Source: Pyronema omphalodes
Lineage: Eukaryota; Ascomycota; Pezizomycetes; Pezizales; Pyronemataceae
DNA length: 64,000 nucleotides
Assembly (NCBI GenBank): GCA_024516155.1
Contig: JAJJXM010000038.1
Span: 310,001 to 374,000 of the forward strand
Direction: 5' to 3'
The translations under genes were made by a program, and so were the position numbers. A model generated the notes under the pieces. It saw only the letters and a program-made list of their open reading frames with translations. It ran no database searches and was not told the DNA's origin. Below, in pieces: positions 52,901 to 64,000 of the stretch (its first letter is position 1; every line of letters starts with the position of its first letter).

Positions 52901-53757
52901 TACAGATAAGAATGTATAATTTTTCTTGAACCGAACTACAGACATCAATTGCATCGAGGGTCTATCTCATCTCAGCCACAGAAGTCCCCTTCCCCTTCCT
53001 GTTTCCCCTTCCTATTTCCCGTTTCCTTCTCCCTCCCGTTTTCAGCATCCAACCCCAAATCTCCAGTGTCAAATCTAATAACACAAGTATCGAAGAAAAA
53101 CCAAGCCAAGCCAAGGCAAGCCGAGCTAAGCCAAGCCAAACAGCATCAAAAAAAAAAACACGCAAACCTACAAAAAAGAACACACGCAAACCTACAACCC
53201 TACAAAACAGAATACCGAAACAAAACAAGACAAGACAAGACAAGATAACAAGCATGCATACATGCATACATGCAGAGTTAACAACTAATAACCTATAACG
53301 AGAAATAGAATCTCATCCAAGTAATCCAGGATCCAGGATCCAGGATCCATGACCTATGCAATTATTATAACGAAGGGAATGAAAGAAAAGAAAGAAAGAA
53401 ATTAGCGAAGGAAAGAAAAATGAAAGAAAAAAAGATCACAGTAAGTCCCAACCGAAAAGAAGAAAAAGAAAGAAAGAAAGAGGGAAAAAAGAAAAAAAAA
53501 AACTAAACCGAGTAAAAAATGGAATAGAACGGAATAAAATGAAAAAGCAAATAGAATATAGCAAACATAGGTAGCCAATAAAATATCCGAAAAGGATCGT
53601 TTTTGCTCAGTAAAAACTGGATAAAAATATGTTATGTCTGTATGGAGAAAAAAAACCCAGAAAGCAGTAGCAGTAGTAGTAGCAAGATAACATGAACGAA
53701 ATGACAGATGACAGATGAATTAACAGACACATGTATGAATTTTTGATTATTATATCT
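49901..53757. other. Gene-poor, microsatellite-rich spacer
   Basis: No gene recognised. Holds the AGTATCAG array, GGGGAACTGG x3 and GAGCCTGATAAACC x2 (50905-50980), TCTTTCGTC repeats (51172-51215), a 21-nt poly-G (51586-51606), ATACTTGAT x3 (52476-52505), AATC x6 (52722-52750), AAGCC/AAGACA repeats (53098-53250), CATACATG x3 (53252-53273) and GAAA-rich polypurine tracts (53372-53515). Confidence 0.55.
50582..50880. repeat. 8-bp minisatellite AGTATCAG, about 35 copies
   Basis: Nearly perfect tandem array of the octamer over ~300 bp, preceded by one imperfect unit. The 24-bp frame cycle encodes a stop-free Tyr-Gln-Ser-Ile-Arg-Val-Ser-Glu periodic peptide, so the open frame spanning it is an artefact of the repeat. 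Copy number may be collapsed or polymorphic. Confidence 0.95.
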
Positions 53758-56700
53758 TTAATTCTTCTTCTTCTCATCAGGATTCCAAGGTTCCCCAAAT
53801 GCCATCTGTTTCAATCCGCGAAGAGCTCCTCCTGACCCCCATGGGCCATTTTGCTCTGTCGCTTTATAATGCCATTGTTTTATTCCACCCAAATGCCCGC
53901 GAAGAACCATATCCCGCGAATGCTGTAGCGACTATCATACACCTTACTTTTCTTCCTTCCCCCATTTTAAATCCATCGTTCTATTTCTCCACCACTGAAC
54001 CCCTCCGTTTCCCCGGTGCCATGGGTGCCATAGGTGCCATTGGAGCCATGGGGGCCATGGGTGCAACTCCAGCCGGTGATCCCATAGGCGCAACAGACTG
54101 TGCCGGACTACCCATCATAGGAGCCATTGGCGCCATCGGGGCAACCGGAGCAGGTGAGGACGTTGGTACGGATTGTTTTCTAGACAAAACCGGGGAAGAA
54201 ACCTGCATTGGGGAAGCCGGGACAGGGGTTAATTGAGATGATGAAGATGCCGGAACATTAGGGGGCAGGGCGGCGGATGAGGGGCGGGATGAGTGATGAG
54301 AAGGGGCAGGAAGTGCAGGGGACTCGCAGGTTGCACTGGAGGCGTCCATTAGGGCGTTGAATTCGGTGTCGTCCATGCTGTCAGTCATGGGATGGTCGAA
54401 GGACTCCTTATCTTTCCCTGATGCTGCCGGCTTTGAGGCGGTGGACGCTTCCGGTGTGGGTTCGTCAGCTTTTGAAGGCTGCTGAGGTGCCAAACTCGAA
54501 AGCTTTCCATCAATAAGTTCTTTCAACGCCAATAGCTGTGCTTCTAATGATCCTGTCTGAGTGGCGAACAGACTCGCGACATGTCCAGGATTAGCCTGAG
54601 TCTGTATCTGGTTAGCTTGCGATTCCTTCGTAATCCCCGTAATTTCGGAAGAAATAAGGCTTGCTAGTCAAGCAAACGGTCGGCAGACTTACAAGAAGGC
54701 TCTGAACCAATTCTGTTGCGGGGTTAACCAGATTTTCGCTTGTGTCTGCGTTTCTAAGTTGAATCAGGCAATCCACCGCGGCACGGTCTTCAGAGGAGGC
54801 TTTTGATAGCAGCTCCTTTTCCCGTGCCAACTGCTCGGCCGCCCTCTCAGCTTCAGAAGTCTCGGAAGCGGTTGATGTTTCGGATTCCGATACCTCAGAA
54901 AGGCCTTCCGATAGTCGAGGGCGTTTTGAGGGCTCTTCTGCAATACGGACTTCTGAGACACGCTTTCGAGGGTTTGCAGCCTCGTTCATGCTGATTTCAT
55001 TAGCAAAATCGAAACAGAAACGCGTAAATCGCGGTTTAAGGTCAGAATTACCGTTTGACTTTGTCTATGAAGTCAAGTTTGATTCCTCTCTCTGGTAGGC
55101 GATAAACCACACCAGAAATCGTGATGTCTTCAAAGTCCATGTCGTGATCTTCCTCATTTTCGATTTCAATCAAACCATCATTTTTGTGCCCTCTTCTCAG
55201 TGCCGTATCCACCACTGGGGCATTTTTCGGTCGGCGCTTTCTAAGCTGTCATAAAGTAAGTACAGTTTCAAGGCAAGGGGATCATGAACGCCGCACAATA
55301 CTCACCGTCCAATCAGAATGCGCGGGACACATCCACTTTCTCTTGCCTGATGGAGGGTTGGACATTGGCATGGGTCGAATGCAATCTAAATGCCAGCTCA
55401 ATGGACAGTAGTCGCACGATATAATCTGCTGTCCATCCAGGGATGATTTCCCGCAGTCATGGCAGAGAATTGGATTTCCGGCCTTGTCCTTGAGTTTATG
55501 AGTATCATACTCCTCGGGGAAGCCACTCTTGCTGTATCAACGAGTTAGTATGATAACTGGATGAAAAGTCGCGTATCAAACTCACCTAAACTTCTGTGTC
55601 TTTGCATCCCGCGTATCGACATACTCCCCGAGAGCGCCAGTTTCCACTCCCTGGAAATAGTTGCGAATCCCACTTGGTAACCTAAACGAAGTGGGGTTCT
55701 GTCGGTTGATGTTGTCGATGAGAGCACTGAAAAGTCCTCTGGGCTCCTTTGGAGGGGGGTTGGTTTGTGCTTGGCACTTCTTGCAAAACCACATTCCATC
55801 GGGAATGTCTTCCAGCGGGGGATTCAGACAGCTGAAATGGAAAGAACGCGGACAGCGCTCGCAACAAAGGAATCTCCCCGCGCCATTACAAACCGCGCAA
55901 ACATCTTCATTCTCCTGTTGCTGCGTGTTAGTCATTTGTGGTGATGTAGGTATGGTAAATCATTAGACGTACCGAGACTTCTTCAGACCCGTACCGTGCT
56001 CGACGATGATCAGAGAATTCCCCTATCCCCGCAGTTACAACGGTATTGTCCAATGCAGCAGCCTTTTTAATGGGTCTATTTCGAGGCAGTTAGCCACGTG
56101 TTCCAGGGGCAAAACGTACTTGCCGATGTTTTACAACACATCGAAAAATGTATAAGAAACCGGTAAATTATCTGGAATACTTACGATACTTTGGTTTTAT
56201 TGGTTTTATACTTTTTCTTTGGTTGTTGCTGTCCAAGAGCAGGTGTCTGAACGGCAGCTAGTGCAGCGGTGGGGGTGGTCATCCCACCCGTCGCCGCCGC
56301 CACAACAGCAGGAGCAGCTGGTGACGGTTGATTCGCACTGGGAGCCGGGCTGGGGCTGCGCACTCTCTTCTTTCCTCTCGTCCGTGCCGGTGTTCCCGTT
56401 TTCACAGAATCATTTCGAATGTAACTGTCTTGTTTGAGTTCTTCATAAGAAGGGTGTTTTGGATACAAATGCGATGAATCTGTGGAATCAGGTTGGGGAG
56501 TAGAAGTAGTAGAGCTTCGAGTAGCGATTTTTGCTGAGACAGTCCCCGGCGACATCGCATGGTCCGAGTCTACATCTCCATTTCTCTGTTTTTCGGCAGT
56601 CTTCTTTGTAATTTCTTGATGGCCATTCTGGTTTGTGCCTTGATTTCCATTCTGTTGCGTGGTGCCATTACTAAACCCTTGTGATTGAGGCGTTCCTGGC

Positions 56701-57677
56701 TCAGTTTTGACCGCTACCATACCGTTCTCAGATCCCGTATTCGTGGATTGATCGGTAGATCCACTCTCTACATTCCCTCCAGGATTTGCTCGCGCGGCCC
56801 GTACGTAGCTTTGGAACTGTTGGAATTGCTGTGGTGTAGATCTCTGTGCCAATACAGCATCCAACAACTCGGCCAAATCCTGATCCGTCAAAGATTCATC
56901 GTATAGCTTCTTTATCGCCCTGCCCATATCATTATTCCCCGTAATTTTGCTACGATGAACGGCAGCCTCGACGACCATTGCAAGTCGCTGTCGGCCCTGA
57001 GGAGTTCTGAAGCTTGGTGCAGTTCCACTTATCCATGGGTTCTGCTGTTGAGGGCGGCTGGGTGTCACAGTTTGCACCGGGGCAGGTGTAGCTGGAGAGC
57101 CTGATGTCCTTGTAGAAGTGGTAGAGGTAGTAACAGAGATTGAAGTAGAAGCGGTGGTTGAAGTTGCTGTAGTTGTCGAAGTTACAGTCTTTGCTTTATC
57201 AGCTGTTGCTTGTCGCGCACCTTGCGCAGCAGCAGCTGGCCCAACAGTACCTCCCTGCGCACCATTTGCATTGGCAGCTTGTGAAGCTTGAGCCGCCTGG
57301 CCCTGTTTCCCCTTTGTCTTCTTCTTGGGTTGATATGCAAAAGGTCGTTTTGTCTGTTCCAAAGCTTTTGCTGTGGGCATCTCGCCCAGGGGGTGCATAT
57401 TGACAGTGGAAAGACTAGGGGTGGCTAGGCTGTCATATTCTCTGTATGATGGTTTGGTTTGCGCGGGCGCAGGAACTATCGAGTTCGACGTTGCATCGTC
57501 ATGGGAGTTGTGTCGTCCTCCTCTTGGTACCGTGGTTGCTCCGGGAGTGCCCACGGGAGTCCCTCGCCGGGTCGATGGGCGAGAGTTACGTCCAAGCGAT
57601 GGAGTGTTGGTATCAGACGTCGCAGATGAAGTCTGTGCCGGCGAAGGTCCACGAGGATCCCTTGTGGATGCTGGCAT
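53758..57677 (-). CDS. RCO1: Double PHD-finger protein, Rco1-like (Rpd3S histone deacetylase subunit)
   Basis: Minus-strand exons: 56185-57677, 55973-56075, 55586-55920, 55306-55531, 55052-55245, 54693-54990, ~53993-54595 and 53758-53922, giving ~1138 aa. The first 500 residues are Ser/Thr/Pro/Gln-rich and disordered. PHD1 (C4HC3: Cys540, 543, 552, 555, His560, Cys563, 578, 581) reads CAVCNGAGRFLCCERCPRSF. A linker containing GLFSALIDNINRQNPTSF and a second PHD at ~667-715 (CHDCGKSSLD, CDYCPLSWHLDC, ending CPAH) follow, the paired-PHD layout of Rco1/Cph1. Further on are a nuclear-signal-like RKRVSEVRIAEEPSKRPRL and an APM tripeptide repeat. The last exon, ending PWNPDEKKKN, is too short to stand out as an ORF but is clearly coding. 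Acceptors of exon 7 and the donor before exon 8 each have two in-frame options. The Rpd3S role is inferred from architecture. Confidence 0.82.
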
Positions 57678-60600
57678 GTCGTGGAGTCCGACCTTGGAGT
57701 TGGTGTTGGGTGGTGGACGGTAGAATACCAGGTCGCGTCGGAGTTGCGAACAGAGGAAAAGGTGAGTGAGATCCTCTGATTCAACTCTATTTGACGCACA
57801 AAGTTAGCAACGCGACGGGGCAATTTTGAGCACGGATGTCCAAGACAGCGCAGACCAAAGAAACCGCGTCTTTTGAAAGATTAAAAGATTGTATCATTCG
57901 ATCCGAAAAGGAAACGAGAGGGTTGGGAATCAAGTGACATCCGGTTGAGGTTGTCTTGTCGACGAACGAGTGCTAGTGGCAGTGGTGGGATGTGGCCTTG
58001 TTCAAGCGTGGTGATGAAATGTACGGGGGTCCGCAACACCGTATGTATCTACGGGCTTGCGCGGCGGAGTTGAGCCTGGGGGGGATGCCAAGCAGAAACT
58101 CAAAGGGCACAAGAACTCATTCGTGGGGCCAAAGGGCAGAGTTGCTGACGAGAAGGGGAAGATGGGTGCGGTGAATGCGGGATCACCGAGCTGGAGATGG
58201 CAACGGACAAAACTTACAGAAAGTTGATGGCGACAGGAAGAATGGGAACGAAGAGAGAAAGCAGCAGCGTGGAAGAATGCACAAAACGACAGTGAACAGA
58301 GACAGAAGAAACGCGGTGAGACTTACCACTTGAATGCTCTTGCTAGATCTGTGGTTGGAGACAGGCAGAGTTGCTAACTCACAGACGCACAACGAGCTCA
58401 GAGACGGATGTGAGATAGGTTTCAGGGCTGGGATGCCGGAGACAGCAAGGAAACACGATTGGGATAAGGATAGAGTGTGCAGAAGCGTCGGGGGCTGGTG
58501 GGGGGAGAATATTTGCTTTGCGTGCGCGAGTGTGAGTGATGTGAAGCGGTGTAGGAGGGACAGAGTGGGCGAAGTGAAGTGAGTGATTGCACGAGTGACA
58601 GCAAGTGAAAGGGAACGGACGAGGTGGAAGGGCAACAGCAGGTTGGCGCAGCGAGAGGGTGGGTAGGGTGGTAGGGGGGGGTGGGCTACGAGTGTCGAAA
58701 CCGTCAATCAATCCAAGGCTAAAACTTCATCACTCGTTCACGGCCTCAATAGGGCCAGATAGACGACTTTCTTATTTAATTCACGCGTTGTGCTGTTCTA
58801 CATATTCAAAGTCGCTGTGCTGGGGGCTACAGCTGCCACCCCGCCCGAGCTTCCATTTATCCTCGGACAGAGCCTCGCCTTACAATGCTCACTCCGTTTG
58901 ACCAACTCGACAACCCCACCATACAGGAATTCGAGTACACAGCATCATACGGATTCACAACATCATGCTAAGAGCCGATCACGATTCCGAGAGTCTCACG
59001 TGATTATGATAGAACTGGCCGCTGTGATGACTGTAAAAACCCAGGAGGCCAAAGCGCCACCGTCAAACCGAAGATAGCCGGATGTGAAATCCAAAGCTGA
59101 ATGATTCTTGACAGTCTCTGTAAACCATCGGCCAGTCATACCGTGTCGGTATTATCCATGTTCCGAAAACCCAAGCAGACCTTCACTCGGTGGCGACAAT
59201 CAGCCCCACATCATCACATATCGCATTGCCTCCAAGGACCGACATAGGAAATGTTCGTAGCTTTGCTAGCTGCTTGGTTAAAGAGAACCAATCGAGGTAC
59301 AGCAAACGCATCATGCTGAATGTATGTATGGACCACTAAGAAGTGAAACAAACCCATATCTCATGGGAGTGTGTGGGTCTCGGCATCCGTCGCAAATTTT
59401 GAATCATTGAACCAAACAATCGAAATGTCCGCCGAGAAACGCTGTCCCTTGATGTCTAATGGTTAATGCAGGCCGCTCAACAGTGACAAGCAGTGCCGCA
59501 CTGCTCATACCACCGCACCGTCAAATTATCCAGCGGAAACATAGAATGGCCTACACTGAGCTGACAATTCAATTCAACTCGAGTCCTCGATTATCCAAAT
59601 AGTAACCCAGGAAAATACGACTAGTGGTGTATGTTTTCCAGAAAGCGTACAACTGCCGTAGCCCTAGGCTGAGCATTCTAACCCGTCGGTTAGAGGGCAA
59701 GCAACCCACCGAGGCTTCTGGTATGTATAGCCTCAAGTCGCTCAACGCCGTACATTTTCCTTTTCGGTGGCGATGGGTGCAACAGCTTGAGAGGTCCATT
59801 CAATGGCTTCCGCTTTGTAATTTCGTAGTGCCGCAGTGTTTCTTTCAAAATTTTGCTCCCGGCAAAAAATGCCTTTGTATCGTTTGCTAAAATTTTGGCT
59901 GGACTCGAGTAGATGAAATGTTGATTGTGCATATGGATAAGTCGATCCCTCGTCATGTTCGTTGATGCCATCGGGCTGCCCCGTGCTGCAGTTCTGTAAC
60001 CGCCGTGAACCGTAACCGTGCTGCATCGTGGCCACTGTAGAGGCACCCTTCGAACAAATTAGCGAGCCCGCCCATAGAGACGCCGCATAACGATAAAAAG
60101 TTTATCTTCGGTGTCCTCGGTCGCGCGTAATAAAGCCAAGTAGACGCTTTTCTCGCGAGGTGAACTGAATTCCCGCTTCCGACTCCGACGGACAACACCA
60201 GAAGGTGAAGAGTAGCTGTGTGAAGAAGTCGTCGAAAACTGTAATCGAATCGAAATGTATGCAGAGTCGCAGGAATATTTCCGCTTGATGTTTTTCTCCA
60301 CGTTTCTGAAAGATGTTGAAGCTTCGTAAGCTCTTCGAGGCATTACCGAGCTCTCTCTCGCGTAACGACGTCAGTCTCGGTTCCTGAAATTGTGGTGTAC
60401 CTCGGTGTAGACAGGTCCTTATTCAGTAAATTTTCATATGCTCAAACCAAGTTCGTATAAATCCCTAGTCAATCAAAATGTCAGCGACCTGCAGCTGCTG
60501 GTGGTGATGGCGGTCTCGCAGACTGGATCAGTTCAGGAGGGGCTGGTTGCCGGTGCGGAGTAGAGATGGATCCCCAGATTTTCCACTAAGTTACTTTGGG

Positions 60601-63375
60601 GTGGTGGAACTTGGCGGAGCTCCGAGTCGCAAGGCACTTGCAGGGTGCTAGGAATTTCAAGGCTGACGCGCGAGGCTGAGACGTGCTGCGCTAAATGCGG
60701 CCGTGTTCATCCTGGCGACCTGGCGATGAGGAGCCGGGAGGCAAGAGACATAAGGCATCACTCGGGTTACATCATTGTAACGGGAAATTGACCACGCGGA
60801 TGCAACACCACTCCCTGGAAACACACAAGATCAGCTCCGGCGATATTCAACAGAACGCATGTACTGTCCAAATAAGCTGTATTGGATAGCTCTCATCTGC
60901 TGCTTTCAGAAAGGTATGGCTCGTGAAATTGCGACAGACAAACGATGCGGTTAATTGTCAACGTATCTTACGAACCTTTCCGCGCTTTCTTGGTCTTTTT
61001 GCTGATGTGTTTTTTTGCAAAATTTAGGCCACCAATTCTCGGCCTACCGAGTGCGGTGAGTCCTCGTCGGAAGGAATGCTGAATCACAACCGCCGGGACC
61101 AATCACCATCCATAAATACAGCTGCAGCTGCCTACGATCAGATCGCCAGTACATTGAGGGTACATTAGTCTCTCCCGACACGTCTGTATGCTGCGTCATC
61201 TTCCAACAACCAACCAAACCCCATTATTTACGATGCCACGTCATGGTCCATCATGTTGTCTCAGAAAAGCCCAAAATTCTACATATCCGAACTCACATAC
61301 ATGTACATACATGGCATCGACAAATTTTCTACAAACACAAACATAAACAAATTCCTACGCATTTTAAAAACATCAAAACAAGATTGAAACCTCGAGTCTT
61401 TGAATTCTCAAAGAACTTTTCTCCAAGTTTTGACGCCACCGATAGCTTCAGAAATAACTATCTAAAGAGACAGCTAGCCTGCAGCAGCCCTGCATATGCG
61501 AGTTGTCAAAACCTCCAACCCTCGTCAGATAAAGAGAACAACTGTTCGATTAGATTTGGTTGGTTATAGATGAGATATGTGTAACCTTCTGGCTCCATGT
61601 GTCAGTGACTTATCGGAAATGAATAGTTTTATCTGAATCATGTTGATGATCATACTGATGACGCTCGAGTCAGCTCTATCTGGCAATGGCATAAGAGATT
61701 CCTCTAGAGCATTTTAATGAAGATGTTCGATGAAATTGATGAATAACAGTGCTACAATAATATTCTAAACACAATAACGGTGGTCGTAGATAGTCAGAAT
61801 CAAAAGGCCCTGCCCGCTATTAAGCCCAGCGTCCAACTTTATCATCCCAATATACCATGCTGCATCTCTGTCCAAATCTCTTCTATTTACAGAGCCCCAT
61901 CATCCATATATCGCAACTTTTCCATAACCAGTACAATATTTCAACCAACATCGACAATTTTTTACAGTCAGATCACGTGATATCCGAGTGCGTTTTTATG
62001 ATTTCTGATGAATTATCATTGGGTGATGGCTAGCTATACTTCTTATCTGAAGCTGAATGAATCAGTTGTTATAAAACTCAGATGTAATGATAATACTGGA
62101 ATAGGCGGTACTTATAAACGATCATTTACGACTTCTGATGGGGCTTCGATCAGGTTCATTATGCATCACTCGATGATAATAATCTTTTGTGCTGGGTGAA
62201 AACTTAATAGTTATGATAGTTGTAGCATTACTATCACGTTTCAACACCATTATTTAAGGTTTGTATATTTAAGGTTTGTATATTTAAGAGGATATAGATC
62301 TAATAGTCAAAACCACACTTTACACATGACATATCAAATGCTTTTCACCACAGAGTGGCTACTTATTCCACTGGGCACCGAGTCAACCAGCCTGGCAGCC
62401 AGTGAACATGAATAGGAGAGACATGGTATTCAAATCTTCTGGCTTCTTGCAGATGCAGGAGCTACTACCACTGCACTATCGAGACCGCCTGCGCATCACT
62501 TGATATTTTGGGCTTGTTAGTAGAAGTTTCGTATGGATGAGATAAGGTGAGAAATTCTAGCATTAAATTCGCATACGAGAGCATAGTGATATTCCATGTA
62601 TCACCTGCATAACCACGCGTGATAGTAACGGTATCCGCAGTTTTCGAAAATAAAGTGATAGTGTTTGAACAATACAGAGATTATAAAAAAGTATAATTCA
62701 ATGAGACATTTATTATTACTTAGCGTAGTTATCTCAAACTTGTAAAGGGTGTAAATAACCAACTGGCTTGCGGTTTTACGAAGTTCTTTTTCATTAATTG
62801 TGCGGCTGGGTTTGGTTGTTGGCTGAGGGGGTTTTTCAAAGAACATTAAGCCGATATCATCGAAAATGAATGGAGCTAGAATGCGATAGTTGAATAATGT
62901 GATTGAAATCAGGATCTCGGACAGGGCGTCAATTTTGGGAGCGAGCCATGACAATGTAGTAGTACGCATCCATGAGATAACTTTCCTTTTTTCATGCCAT
63001 CAGAAGAAGGGGGTGCTGAATGATTGATGGAAAACTATCCAAGTGAAAATAATTTCTGGTATCGTTGCGGATGGAAGAAAGGTTGAAAGGCTTGCATATT
63101 CATAGAACGCTTCAGGCTTTGTGGAAATAGCAATAGTAACCAGCCTTGTGAGATATTTCCCATATCACAATCAACAATTATCTTACCTCTCTACGAATGT
63201 TTCCAATACTTGAATAATTTCAATCTTTATCTTCAATAAGTTACACACCTCTCACTCCAATATTGTAGCCATGACTCAGACTACAAAAGTGAGCAAAAGA
63301 AGATGTGACAAACTGACTTTGAATCTATTTTATTTAACCTACATGTACTATAAGAGTAACTCCTAGCTAACAGAT
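57678..63375. other. 5.7-kb gene-poor region upstream of RCO1
   Basis: The first ~1 kb is probably the RCO1 promoter and leader (pyrimidine-rich on the minus strand, with long chance frames). It contains ACGCGT (58783-58788), TCACGTGA (58996-59003 and 61973-61980), two copies of TATTTAAGGTTTGTA (62251-62283) and a tRNA-like relic (62415-62486, minus). Minus frames at 59690-60343 and 62601-62969 and the plus frame at 61243-61569 have no recognisable motif. Sequence becomes AT-rich after 61200. Confidence 0.5.
62415..62486 (-). ncRNA. Possible degenerate tRNA or tRNA-derived relic
   Basis: On the minus strand the segment begins GGTCTCGATAGTGCAGTGG, whose TAGTGCAGTGG fits a Pol III A box. About 40 nt later comes GATTTGAATAC, a decayed B box (GGTTCGAATCC). 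The acceptor stem does not pair and the T stem is broken, so it is not a functional tRNA. A SINE head or decayed tRNA is possible. Confidence 0.25.
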
Positions 63376-63461
63376 GCTTGCGTGGCCAAGTGGTAAGGCG
63401 TCCCACTCGTAGGTGCGACCTTGTGATGGGAAGATCAGCGGTTCAATTCCGCTCGTGAGCA
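63376..63461 (+). tRNA. tRNA-Thr (anticodon CGT) with a 14-nt intron
   Basis: The cloverleaf folds fully: acceptor GCTTGCG with CGTGAGC (two G-U pairs), D stem GCC/GGC with AAGTGGTAA loop, anticodon stem TCCCA/TGGGA, T arm AGCGG-TTCAATT-CCGCT, and discriminator A. The anticodon loop is CTCGTA-A once a 14-nt intron (GGTGCGACCTTGTG) is removed between positions 37 and 38, the canonical site. The anticodon CGT reads the Thr codon ACG. Confidence 0.93.
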
Positions 63462-63468
63462 TTTTTTT
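63462..63468 (+). terminator. RNA polymerase III terminator
   Basis: Seven T residues immediately after the tRNA discriminator base. Confidence 0.85.
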
Positions 63469-64000
63469 CACGGGCTGTATTTTTTTAACTAGGAATTTCG
63501 GAGTGGTGAGGGGAATGCATATATCCAGCGTGTAGAGTAAGAAATGATTTGTGGGCCGGCGGATAGCAATATGAGCGAGAGCTTTTAAGCTTCGATGGTA
63601 GGGAACAAAAGGACGAATAGCAACAAGAAACGGTGATGCAGCAGGTTTTTGTTTTACAGATGCGAAAAACTCTCTTTGAAATGAAATAATGATGATGACC
63701 GTTATCTATTTTGAGAAATTATTATTCAGTCCATATATCCGTAGTTTATCGGTTCTGGCTGTCTATTTTTAAGGATCAATCAAACCCCCCAAAACACAAG
63801 CCAACTTGAAACATTCCTTCCGATTTAGATGGGCACAATAACTCACTCTAAAGACTAACAACTCCCAGCTCTAGCGTTATGTGAACCCTGTCTACAGGTT
63901 CCGTATGCCTCTTTTCTATTCTCTTTGTGATATGGGTTTATTGTTCTTCTAGTTGAAGGTGATCATGTAGTTAAATCAAGACACTCCAGAGATTCTATGT
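63469..64000. other. Right edge of window
   Basis: AT-rich; no gene or repeat recognised. Confidence 0.5.

Overview
The window is nuclear DNA of a filamentous ascomycete, most likely Pezizomycotina. The evidence is short spliceosomal introns (49-184 nt) with GT-AG ends, GTATGT/GTAAGT-type donors and CTAAC/CTGAT branch sites, together with fungal-type orthologs (BOL3, plr1, YAF9, RCO1, bimA/CDC27-type APC3). I cannot fix the class. Gene density is low (13 protein genes and one tRNA in 64 kb). The intergenic DNA is rich in microsatellites, minisatellites and long poly-G/poly-C or poly-T runs.

Layout: gamma-glutamyltransferase (+, 567-2976); SYF2 splicing factor (-, 4670-5600) divergent from the YEATS protein YAF9 (+, 6046-7013); mitochondrial BOL3 (-, 7561-7973); an unrecognised ORF (-, 9875-10390) divergent from pyridoxal reductase (+, 11159-12160). 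A chromosome-cycle group follows: APC3/CDC27 (+, 14303-16989), NSE2 SUMO ligase (+, 18269-19240) and cohesin SMC3 (-, 19977-23756). Next are an ankyrin protein (-, 24437-25177), a repeat-rich gap with a small inverted-repeat element, a PAP2-type membrane enzyme (+, 30014-31264), a non-autonomous hAT-like element (32306-33345) with an exact 8-bp target duplication, and a low-complexity protein (-, 34491-35579). After a 7-kb gene-poor stretch come acetyl-CoA carboxylase ACC1 (+, 42506-49630), a 300-bp 8-mer minisatellite, a double-PHD Rco1-like protein (-, 53758-57677), a gene-poor stretch, and an intron-containing tRNA-Thr(CGT) at 63376-63461.

The genes are mostly conserved housekeeping functions. 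No CRISPR, biosynthetic cluster, defence island or clearly new multi-gene system is visible. The observations most worth checking are: (1) long in-frame open extensions directly after the stop codons of ACC1 (89 codons ending in a membrane-anchor-like segment) and YAF9 (103 codons, basic and Ser/Pro-rich); (2) a 168-codon in-frame ATG-initiated extension upstream of ACC1 that lacks acidic residues over its last ~95 codons; (3) paired ACGCGT boxes close upstream of both SMC3 and NSE2; (4) the hAT-like element with palindromic ends. Splice sites were assigned by reading, with frame consistency as the check; every multi-exon model sums to a whole number of codons.
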